Shown one piece after another: positions 7,346-13,995 of a DNA stretch of 13,995 nucleotides. A program made the translations under genes and the position numbers. Numbering within the stretch: position 1 is the stretch's first letter; each line of letters begins with the position of its first letter. This stretch comes from Flavobacteriales bacterium. GTDB lineage: Bacteria; Bacteroidota; Bacteroidia; Flavobacteriales; JADGDT01. The notes under the pieces were generated by a model, which saw nothing but the letters and a program-made list of their open reading frames with translations, had not been told where the DNA came from and did no database searches. The stretch covers positions 1 to 13,995 of the forward strand of contig JAGLEB010000125.1 in the NCBI GenBank assembly GCA_023145275.1, given 5' to 3'.

Positions 7346-8236
7346 ATGTTCAATACTATTCATAAACGCAAAGGATTAGTGAGTACTATTTTAGTACACG
7401 CTATATTAATTGTGCTTTTTATTTTTTTGGGGATGAGTTATCAAGATCCAGCTCCAGAGCCTGGTATTGCTATTGTATTTGGCTTTGACGATGAGGGTAG
7501 TGGTGATTTTACACCAGTGCCAAGAGCCACAATTCAGCCTATTGAAAAAGCTGCTGTAGAAGAAGATGTAATAGAAGATCCTGTTCCTGTTGAAGAAGTT
7601 AAGACACCTGAACCCGTTGAAGCTGAAGAAGAAATAATGACTCAGGAAATTGAGGATGCTATTGCTATTGAAAATCGACGTAAGAAAGAAGAAAAGGAAG
7701 AGGACGAAAGGCTTGAGAAGGAACAGGAGAGAAAGGAAAAGGAGCGTTTAGAACTGGAAAGACTTGAGAAAGAGAAAGTCATAAAAGCTCAGGAGGCTAA
7801 GAAAGATAATCTAGATAATATGTTTTCTAACCTTACAAATACACCAGATGCTAGTGGAACTGATGCTAATCAGGGAGACGATGGTGTTGATGGATACAAA
7901 GGTTCGCTTGATGGAACTAAGAATGCAAAGAGTTTCTCTGGGAATGGTGGAGTAGGAGACTATGGAAACTATCAGTTAGGAAATAGAAAGCCAAAGAATA
8001 AACCTGCACCAATATATGACGGAAAAGATCAAGGTATTGTTGTAGTTCGTATTCTTGTTGATAAAAATGGAAAAGTTGTTTTTGCAGAAGCTGGTGCTAA
8101 AGGCTCAACAACTACTGATTTGCAATTGTTGAAACGTGCAAAAGAGGCTGCTTTAAAAACTACTTGGCAAGGAGATTCAACTGCTCCAGAAAAACAGGAA
8201 GGACAAATTATTTATAATTTTATTATAGAGAATTAA
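7346..8236 (+). CDS. tonB: TonB-family energy transducer
   Basis: A 296-residue protein anchored in the inner membrane that spans the periplasm to energise TonB-dependent outer-membrane receptors. One N-terminal helix covers about residues 11-29 and contains His18, matching the conserved His of TonB helices. A Pro/Glu/Val-rich linker follows (about 50-100). Then comes a highly charged Lys/Glu/Arg segment (111-153) predicted to be a long helix or coiled coil, more like TolA than the Pro-Lys repeats of E. coli TonB. A Gly/Asp/Asn-rich spacer (165-215) precedes the C-terminal TonB domain (230-296), recognisable by GIVVVRILVDKNGKVVFAEA and the final strand GQIIYNFIIEN. It is the third gene of the exbB-exbD-tonB-folC cluster. 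A TolA role cannot be excluded, but no tol genes are nearby. Confidence 0.88.
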   Translation: MFNTIHKRKGLVSTILVHAILIVLFIFLGMSYQDPAPEPGIAIVFGFDDEGSGDFTPVPRATIQPIEKAAVEEDVIEDPVPVEEVKTPEPVEAEEEIMTQEIEDAIAIENRRKKEEKEEDERLEKEQERKEKERLELERLEKEKVIKAQEAKKDNLDNMFSNLTNTPDASGTDANQGDDGVDGYKGSLDGTKNAKSFSGNGGVGDYGNYQLGNRKPKNKPAPIYDGKDQGIVVVRILVDKNGKVVFAEAGAKGSTTTDLQLLKRAKEAALKTTWQGDSTAPEKQEGQIIYNFIIEN

Positions 8237-8243
8237 AAAAGAA

Positions 8244-9476
8244 TTGGTTTTGGACGAATATCAAAAGACAATTAATTGGCTATTTAAACAGCTTCCCATG
8301 TATCAACGTGATGGAAGTGCTGCCTATAAATCGGACCTGACAAATACTGTTAAGTTGTGTGATTCTCTTGATAATCCAGAACGAAAATTCAAATCTATTC
8401 ATATAGCTGGAACTAACGGAAAGGGTTCTACAGCTCATATGCTTTCTTCTGTTTTTCAAGAAGCAGGTTATCGTACCGGACTTTATACTTCTCCGCATCT
8501 AAAAGACTTCAGAGAAAGAATTAAGATAAATGGCCAGATGATTCCTGAGCAGGATGTTGTTGAATTTGTAAAGAATAATAAGCCTTTCTTTAAAAAAAAT
8601 AGTCTATCGTTTTTTGAGATGACTGTTGGTTTAGCTTTCGACTATTTTGCTCATAGAGAGGTCGATATTGCTATTGTAGAAACTGGGCTTGGTGGTCGTT
8701 TAGACTCTACGAATGTTATAAAACCTATTTTGTCGGTAATAACCAACATAGGTTTGGATCATACAAAGTTTTTGGGAGATACTCTTGAGGAAATCGCTGT
8801 TGAGAAAGCTGGAATAATAAAAAAGAATATACCTGTAGTTGTTGGAGAGACCCAAATTAAGGCAATTTCAGATGTGTTTAAGGATGTTTCTCGTGAAAAA
8901 GATGTAGAGTTATATTTTGCAGATTCTTTAGAATGGCTACCAGTTTATAAATGTGATTTAAACGGGAAGTATCAAATAAAAAACACCAACACTGCAATTG
9001 CTGCTATAAAAGTACTTCAGCTACAAGGAGAGCCAATTACAGATGATAATATTATGAATGGCTTGTTGAATGTAGTGTATAATACGGGACTTCATGGTAG
9101 ATGGCAAAAATTACTCGAAAATCCTTTAGTTATTTGCGATACTGCTCATAACAAAGAAGGCCTCGAGATTGTAATGGAACAAGTTCGCGAGCAAAAATAT
9201 AAGGAACTTCACATTGTAATAGGAATGGTGAACGATAAAAATATAGAGTCTGCTCTTTCACTTTTCCCAAAGGATGCTAAGTATTATTTCTGCCAAGCAA
9301 ATATTCCAAGAGCCTTAGATATTTCTGAGTTGTATAATATAGCTAAAGCAATGGGTCTTAATGGCGAAATGCACAAATCTGTTAGAGAAGCATATGCAGC
9401 CGCATTAGAATTTGCTAGCGAAGAAGATTTTATATATATAGGCGGCAGTACCTTTGTTGTAGCCGAAGTAGTTTAG
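8244..9476 (+). CDS. folC: Folylpolyglutamate synthase / dihydrofolate synthase
   Basis: A cytoplasmic Mur-ligase-family enzyme of about 410 residues that adds glutamate to folates, and probably to dihydropteroate, in an ATP-dependent reaction. The P-loop is GTNGKGS (56-62). TSPHL (82-86), ETGLGGRLDSTN (146-157), GLDHT (170-174) and EKAGIIK (187-193, with Lys188 the usual carbamylated lysine) form the central domain. HGRWQ (284-288) and DTAHN (299-303) mark the C-terminal glutamate-binding domain. All catalytic motifs are intact. There is no ATG at the expected start: TTG at 8244 and TTG at 8250 both fit, giving 410 or 408 residues, and the first ATG is internal (LPMYQ). The first TTG lies seven bases after the tonB stop, so translational coupling is likely. 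Pairing of folC with tonB/exbD has no known functional basis. Confidence 0.95.
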   Translation: MVLDEYQKTINWLFKQLPMYQRDGSAAYKSDLTNTVKLCDSLDNPERKFKSIHIAGTNGKGSTAHMLSSVFQEAGYRTGLYTSPHLKDFRERIKINGQMIPEQDVVEFVKNNKPFFKKNSLSFFEMTVGLAFDYFAHREVDIAIVETGLGGRLDSTNVIKPILSVITNIGLDHTKFLGDTLEEIAVEKAGIIKKNIPVVVGETQIKAISDVFKDVSREKDVELYFADSLEWLPVYKCDLNGKYQIKNTNTAIAAIKVLQLQGEPITDDNIMNGLLNVVYNTGLHGRWQKLLENPLVICDTAHNKEGLEIVMEQVREQKYKELHIVIGMVNDKNIESALSLFPKDAKYYFCQANIPRALDISELYNIAKAMGLNGEMHKSVREAYAAALEFASEEDFIYIGGSTFVVAEVV

Positions 9477-9926
9477 TAACTTGAGTTTTGATGATTGGCT
9501 TATACCTTCATGATGCTGCTTGTTATTAGTCCAATTCAAAATTTTTATTTCGCTGTTATATTTTTGAATGACCATTATTGTTTATTGAGCTATTGCAAAT
9601 AGAGTTGTATTTGGGGTCGTGACAAAGCTAATATATTGTGTCAAATTGAAAAATAATATTATTGAGGTCTGTAGATATCTAAAAACAGATGTTTTGATCT
9701 TTAAGCTCTTGTACTTTTACCCGTGATTGCAGTGGTAGCTTGCGAATGATAAAAACTTGTGAGTGCTTGTATACAATGGCTGACGTGAGGAAGACTCTTG
9801 TATGCTATGCTACAAACAGTTTTTACAGTTGCAACTACAAACGAAAAGCGCGATAGGGTTCATAAAGCATGAAAAATGTAAATTTATTTGATACTAATTT
9901 ATCTTCTGACCTATAAAATTTTTTAA
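9477..9926. other. Convergent intergenic region, GC-richer island, no gene recognised
   Basis: A 450-base gap between the convergent folC and ABC permease genes. No coding frame with credible family content is seen on either strand. A TATTTTTG at 9559-9566 matches the -7 consensus on the plus strand without a -33. A ten-base palindrome TTGTATACAA lies at 9767-9776. The segment from about 9720 to 9870 is visibly richer in G and C (about 40%) than the flanking AT-rich DNA. No T-tailed hairpin that would end either neighbour is evident. Confidence 0.45.
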
Positions 9927-11165
9927 TTATTCATACCTCAAAGCTTCTATAGGATCTAGTCTAGATGCCTTTATGGCTGGATAAAGTCCAGAAACAACTC
10001 CTACAATAAAAGTTATTACAACAGCAAGTATTATTTCAAACCACGGCATAATAAAACTCGCTCCTAAAACTGAAGATATTGCCGTTCCTACACCCACACC
10101 AAAAATAATTCCAAGTACTCCACCTATTTGCCCAATTAATATAGCTTCAAACAAGAATTGAGAGGCAATAGTTACTCTATTGGCTCCAACCGCTTTTCTA
10201 ATTCCAACTTCTTTTGTTCGTTCTGTTACAGAAACAAGCATAATATTCATCAAGGCAATAGATGCGCCGAAAAGGGTTATGGTGCCAATGAAGATTGCCG
10301 CTAGAGTAAAGTTAGAGGTTATATCGATTATCATTTTAGACAAGCTATCACTTTTTGTAATATTGAAATTGTCATCCTGTTTTGGGCTTAATTTTCTGAC
10401 AGATCTCATCACAGCAGTAGCTTTGCCAATAGATGCATCTAGAATAAGTTTACTTGTAGTCTCTACATTAATACTATAGCTAATGTTTGGCATCGAAAAA
10501 GTTGCCCGTGCAGTGCTTACAGGAATAAATGCAGAACGATCTCCGCCAAAGCCAATACCTGATCCCTTCTTTTTTGTTAAGCCTATAACTTTAAATTTTT
10601 CTCCACGTATTGAAATTATTTTTCCAATAGGACTTATTTTTTTCGTTAGTGTTGATGCTGTTTCCTGTCCAAGGACAACAACATGAGCATTATTCTCAAC
10701 ATCTTGTTTCGAAATAAATCTACCTTTCTCTATCTCAAAACCAGCAGTTTTTAGGTAGGACTCATCAGAAGCCCAAACAGCAATATTAGGATTCGTTTTT
10801 TTGTCCTTATATTTTAAGATTCCATTACCTGAGGCTATAAAGTAAATTGAAGCTAAAGATTCTGATAAAAATCGTTCCTTGAACTTTTTAGCTTCATCAT
10901 ATTTTATTACTGGATTATCTTTTGGCTTAATGGTTTTGTTGTTTATTCGTATCGTCATACCTCTATTTTGTATAGTGAAGGTATTTGACCCCATTGTTGC
11001 AAAACTATCAGAAATAGAAGCTTTCATAGATGAAACTGCCGTTAGTATACCTACAAGTGCCATAATTCCGAAAGCAATAATAAGAACAGTCAAAATTGTT
11101 CTAAGAGCTTGTCCTTTTATTGACCGCCACGCAATTACTATATTTTCCTTTAAAAAAGTATACAT
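9927..11165 (-). CDS. ABC transporter permease, MacB/FtsX family
   Basis: A 412-residue inner-membrane subunit of a type VII (MacB-like) ABC transporter, a class that drives periplasmic events such as export through TolC, lipoprotein release or stress signalling rather than moving substrates through the membrane. One N-terminal helix (about 24-45) is followed by a large periplasmic MacB_PCD domain (46-280) and three C-terminal helices (about 285-312, 339-364, 375-395). The cytoplasmic coupling segment ERTKEVGIRKAVGA (315-328) and the C-terminal GLYPAIKASRLDPIEALRYE pattern are diagnostic. I chose the ATG at 11165 over the TTG at 11168. No ATPase (MacB/LolD-type) or membrane-fusion protein gene is next to it in this window, and the neighbours on both sides face it or diverge from it, so the partner must be elsewhere. 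The substrate is unknown. Confidence 0.9.
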   Translation of the reverse strand: MYTFLKENIVIAWRSIKGQALRTILTVLIIAFGIMALVGILTAVSSMKASISDSFATMGSNTFTIQNRGMTIRINNKTIKPKDNPVIKYDEAKKFKERFLSESLASIYFIASGNGILKYKDKKTNPNIAVWASDESYLKTAGFEIEKGRFISKQDVENNAHVVVLGQETASTLTKKISPIGKIISIRGEKFKVIGLTKKKGSGIGFGGDRSAFIPVSTARATFSMPNISYSINVETTSKLILDASIGKATAVMRSVRKLSPKQDDNFNITKSDSLSKMIIDITSNFTLAAIFIGTITLFGASIALMNIMLVSVTERTKEVGIRKAVGANRVTIASQFLFEAILIGQIGGVLGIIFGVGVGTAISSVLGASFIMPWFEIILAVVITFIVGVVSGLYPAIKASRLDPIEALRYE

Positions 11166-11479
11166 CAACTATTTCGATAAATTGGGTATGTCTTCATATT
11201 TATAATGTAAACATAATGATAATAATCTGTATTAGTATTGGACAAGTTACAAAAGACTCTAGATTTTTGTATTAAAGTTTTCTTAAAAATATAAAGGCTA
11301 AGTAATAATAATTCCCCCTATTTATGTTATTTATTTTGCTTTAAATTTAAAAGGGAATGCCATTTAGTTTGGGTGAAATCATAATCTTGAATCAATAATT
11401 TCTTATTCCTGGTCTGCTATCGGTATACAGGTTCTTTATTATTTTGGTTCTACTGTTATTTTAATGTGTTATGAGTTTG

Positions 11480-11511
11480 AAAGGTTATGAGCTTGTAAGC
11501 CCTTAACCTTT
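11480..11511. repeat. Symmetric nested inverted repeat
   Basis: The outer arms AAAGGTTA (11480-11487) and TAACCTTT (11504-11511) enclose a 3/3 internal loop and the inner arms GCTT (11491-11494) and AAGC (11497-11500), separated by GT. A G-U pair and two A-U pairs can lengthen the outer stem. A further TAACCTAA follows at 11512-11519. No T-run follows directly. It lies about 260 bases upstream of the DUF5916 start and about 315 bases from the permease start. Confidence 0.55.
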
Positions 11512-11721
11512 TAACCTAATTTATTAAATATTTTAAACATTTTTTTTATTTCGAATGTATAAACTGTATGCTGATAGGCTGCGGTTAACGAATTATAATT
11601 TGTGATATAAAGGGGCGATTATTCTTGATTTATGGATGTTGTAGTTCAGGGAATAAAATTATTGAAAGTGAAAAGTAAAGTGTAATTATGTTATATATGA
11701 CTAATAATCAAGCTGTATTAT

Positions 11722-11752
11722 TTTGAGAGTTACTTGAAAATTGTTATATTTA
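11722..11752 (+). promoter_or_regulatory. Probable Bacteroidota promoter of the DUF5916 gene
   Basis: TTTG (11722-11725) is followed, after exactly 19 bases, by TATATTTA (11745-11752). This fits the -33 TTTG / -7 TAnnTTTG layout with one mismatch in the final base. Transcription would start near 11759, giving a very short leader before the ATG at 11770. It is the best-spaced promoter pair in the window. Confidence 0.55.
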
Positions 11753-11764
11753 GGCTAACCTAAA
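11745..11764 (+). promoter_or_regulatory. DtxR/IdeR-like metal-responsive operator candidate
   Basis: The stretch TTAGGCTAACCTAA (11750-11763) equals the right 14 positions of the actinobacterial DtxR/IdeR 19-base box (TTAGGTTAGSCTAACCTAA). Across all 19 positions (11745-11763) 15 match, with the mismatches confined to the outer left arm. Read as a shorter palindrome, the arms TTTAGG and CCTAAA flank CTAA. It overlaps the -7 element and the predicted transcription start, where a repressor would block RNA polymerase. No DtxR-family gene is in the window, and the Bacteroidota site consensus may differ. Confidence 0.5.
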
Positions 11765-11769
11765 ACGTT

Positions 11770-13977
11770 ATGATAAAAAATCACTTCATTGCCATCTTAG
11801 TAATGGTATTCATTTTTGGCACATTAAATATCTCAGCCCAAGATAAACAAGCTAATATTAAATATTCTGAAAATCCGGAGATTAAACTTGATGGAATTTT
11901 AGATGAAGCAATATGGGAACAAGCAGAAGTGATCGGTGATTTTTGGATGCATTTCCCTGATGATAAAAATCAAGCATCAGAACAAACAGAAGTCAGAATG
12001 GTTTATAACGATAAGTTCTTGTTTATATCAGCTAAGGTATTCACTATTGGGGATGATTATAATATGAAATCATTAATGCGAGATTATGAAGGGGGTGTTA
12101 ATGATGATATCACTTTCTTGTTTGATACATTTAGTGATAGAAATAATGCCTTTTCTTTTAGTGTTTCACCTGAAGGTGTGATGAAAGAAGGATTGTTATC
12201 TAGAGGAGGTGTTGATGGTGAGAAGTTTTTGGATTTAAATTGGGATGTTTCATGGAAAGCCGAAACCAAGAAATATGAAGGTTACTATATTGTTGAAGTA
12301 AGAATACCATTCTTTGCTTTTAAGTTTAATGAAAAAGTTAATAGTTGGAGATTCAATTGCTTTAGAGTTGATCCGCAATCATGGGTAAATACAACATGGT
12401 CTAAGATCCCAATAAATCAAGAGATACAGAATTTAGGTTATATGGGTAATATTGTATTTGAGAAACCTCTAAAAAAATCTAGAAATCCAATTGCAATAAT
12501 ACCTTATGCATTGTATAATGGGAAAAGTAATTTTGATGAAGGGACTCATGATTCAAGATTTGGTTTTGGCTTAGATGCAAAAATTCCAATAGGATCTAAT
12601 TCTAATATTGATTTAACAGTTAATCCGGATTATTCGAGTACGAATGTAAATGAAGGTTCTACTAACATCACTAGGTTTGAATTGAACCTACCAGAACAGC
12701 GCCAGTTCTTTCTTGACAATGCAGATCTCTTTAGTGGTTATGGTACTGATGGATTAGCAACTCCATTCTATAGCCGAAGAATTGGTTATGGTAAAGACTC
12801 TTTAGGAGGAGATGTTCAAGTACCTATTCTTGCAGGTATCAGGTATACAGGTAAGATAAATAACAATTTAAGAGTTGGTTTTCTTGATGTTCAAACAGGA
12901 GAGGATGCGGAAAATCAAATTGCAAGTAACAATAATCTTGTTGTATCCGTAGAACAAAAGATATTGAAGAATTCAAATATTTCGGCCTTTTTCATAAACA
13001 GAGAAACTACAAACGCCCCAAGTTATGTTGAAGAAAAGGATAAGTACAATAGAGTATTTGGTGTTGATTTTAATTTTTACTCTGACAACAGTAAATGGAA
13101 CTCTAAAGCATATATTCATAAATCTATAACCCCAGAGGCTGGGAATAAAGATTTATCAATTGGTGGTTATCTTGGTTACCAAGGTAGAAATTTCCTTTCA
13201 GAAACTTATTGGAGATATATAGGTGAAGACTTTAATTCTGATCTTGGTTTTATACAACGTGCCGATCAGGTTGTACTTAACGAAAAAATTGGACCAAAGT
13301 TTTATCCTAAAGTTGCTAATATCAACTGGTACGGAATATTTTTTAAAGGTACTATTCAAACTACTCCATCGTTAAACGAAGTTAGTGACTATAATGGAGG
13401 TCTAAGTTTTATAATGTGGTTCAACAATAAATCTATATTTAGTATGGAAGCACAAAGAAGATTTACTTATCTGTATCAACCTTTTGATCCAACACAAGAG
13501 CCTGGAGCAGTACCTTTGCCAGTTGGAGGTTACGATTATGCAGATTTTTTTATAGAATATGCTTCTGATAAGTCACGAATATTTTCGGCAGCCACTAATT
13601 TAAAAACGGGTACTTATTATACAGGGAGTAAAACAACAGCTCAGTTTATATTTCGATACAGAGTTCAGCCATTTTTTAATTTCTACATGAGAGCAACTTA
13701 TGACTATATATCATTGCCCGATCCTCACCCAAGAGAAACAGGTATAACTTATATTGGACCTAAGTTTGAATTTACTTTTACTAAAAGTTTATATTGGACT
13801 ACCGATGTTCAGTTCAACTCACAAAATAAACTTATGGGTATAAATTCGAGAGTTCAATGGAGGTACAGACCTCAGTCTGATTTTTTCCTAATCTATACAG
13901 ATAATTATCATACAGATATATTCTCGCCAAAAATTAGATCGATATTCTTAAAGGCAACTTTCTGGTTGAATTTATAA
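11770..13977 (+). CDS. DUF5916 outer-membrane protein with CBM9-like N-terminal domain
   Basis: A 735-residue secreted protein of unknown function. An N-terminal signal peptide (basic MIKNH, hydrophobic 6-19) is probably cut after Ala23 (ISA|QDK). Residues about 28-230 form a CBM9-like (DOMON-type) beta-sandwich, marked by LDGILDEAIW (40-49) and the strand pattern TEVRMVYNDKFLFISAKVF; related folds bind sugars or haem. Residues about 240-735 are the DUF5916 region, rich in alternating aromatic beta strands, with the family stretch LPEQRQFFLDNADLFSG (307-323). The chain ends in FLKATFWLNL with a terminal hydrophobic residue, as expected for an outer-membrane barrel. The protein is complete and of usual length. 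It is transcribed alone within the window, from a promoter overlapped by a DtxR-like box, which suggests metal-dependent expression. The name hydrolase used for some relatives is not supported by any catalytic motif I can see. Confidence 0.87.
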   Translation: MIKNHFIAILVMVFIFGTLNISAQDKQANIKYSENPEIKLDGILDEAIWEQAEVIGDFWMHFPDDKNQASEQTEVRMVYNDKFLFISAKVFTIGDDYNMKSLMRDYEGGVNDDITFLFDTFSDRNNAFSFSVSPEGVMKEGLLSRGGVDGEKFLDLNWDVSWKAETKKYEGYYIVEVRIPFFAFKFNEKVNSWRFNCFRVDPQSWVNTTWSKIPINQEIQNLGYMGNIVFEKPLKKSRNPIAIIPYALYNGKSNFDEGTHDSRFGFGLDAKIPIGSNSNIDLTVNPDYSSTNVNEGSTNITRFELNLPEQRQFFLDNADLFSGYGTDGLATPFYSRRIGYGKDSLGGDVQVPILAGIRYTGKINNNLRVGFLDVQTGEDAENQIASNNNLVVSVEQKILKNSNISAFFINRETTNAPSYVEEKDKYNRVFGVDFNFYSDNSKWNSKAYIHKSITPEAGNKDLSIGGYLGYQGRNFLSETYWRYIGEDFNSDLGFIQRADQVVLNEKIGPKFYPKVANINWYGIFFKGTIQTTPSLNEVSDYNGGLSFIMWFNNKSIFSMEAQRRFTYLYQPFDPTQEPGAVPLPVGGYDYADFFIEYASDKSRIFSAATNLKTGTYYTGSKTTAQFIFRYRVQPFFNFYMRATYDYISLPDPHPRETGITYIGPKFEFTFTKSLYWTTDVQFNSQNKLMGINSRVQWRYRPQSDFFLIYTDNYHTDIFSPKIRSIFLKATFWLNL

Positions 13978-13995
13978 CTAAAGTTTCGCACCTAT

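Larger units (their letters stand above)
11166..11769. other. Divergent intergenic region upstream of the DUF5916 gene
   Basis: A 604-base AT-rich non-coding gap holding control regions for the permease (minus) and the DUF5916 gene (plus). It contains a nested hairpin (11480-11511), an imperfect 16-base palindrome ACGAATTATAATTTGT (11588-11603, arms 7 of 8), and the promoter and metal-box candidate at 11722-11764. No open frame longer than a dozen or so codons with a plausible start is seen next to these elements. No CAAAnnTA, the minus-strand form of the -7 element, is evident close to the permease start. Confidence 0.55.

Noticed and set aside
9818..9871. Minus-strand Cys-rich 17-residue frame beginning MNPIALFVC
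   Set aside because: Five Cys in 17 residues is eye-catching, but it is very short, unsupported by promoter or conservation, and arises from TGT/TGC repeats in the island.
10180..11205. Plus-strand frames overlapping the ABC permease
   Set aside because: They are hydrophobic shadows of the permease on the opposite strand, and the permease motifs are unambiguous.
11588..11603. Palindrome ACGAATTATAATTTGT as an operator
   Set aside because: One mismatch and almost wholly A/T; such palindromes are common by chance in this DNA. Mentioned only in the region note.

Overview
The window suggests a marine or aquatic member of the Bacteroidota; I cannot place it more finely from sequence alone. The DNA is AT-rich. 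Start codons lack clear Shine-Dalgarno sequences, and candidate promoters match the Bacteroidota -7 element TAnnTTTG. Gene content also fits: a DUF5916 outer-membrane barrel protein, an AnmK whose DICPVN motif looks like the Bacteroidota form, and an exbB-exbD-tonB-folC cluster.

Layout. At the left edge is the 3' part of a large nucleotide-sugar 4,6-dehydratase gene (surface polysaccharide synthesis). It converges on a minus-strand acyl-CoA dehydrogenase, with a palindromic bidirectional terminator between them. Next, on the plus strand, are anmK (peptidoglycan recycling) and nhaD (Na+/H+ antiporter, closed by a strong intrinsic terminator). Then comes a probable operon exbB-exbD-tonB-folC: a proton-driven energy transducer for outer-membrane transport, followed by folate polyglutamylation. 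A gene-poor stretch of about 450 bases follows, then a minus-strand MacB/FtsX-type ABC permease without its ATPase. A 604-base divergent intergenic region leads to a secreted DUF5916 protein with a CBM9-like N-terminal domain, which is complete within the window.

How the genes relate. Most of the window is envelope and membrane energetics: surface sugar synthesis, wall-sugar salvage, Na+/H+ exchange, TonB energisation, an ABC export or remodelling permease and an outer-membrane barrel protein. Acyl-CoA dehydrogenase and FolC are central metabolism. I see no phage, IS element, CRISPR array, rRNA or tRNA, and no new multi-gene system.

The most notable signal is regulatory. A sequence closely resembling a DtxR/IdeR iron-repressor box overlaps the best -33/-7 promoter candidate, just upstream of the DUF5916 gene. 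This suggests that this poorly understood outer-membrane protein is controlled by iron or a related metal.
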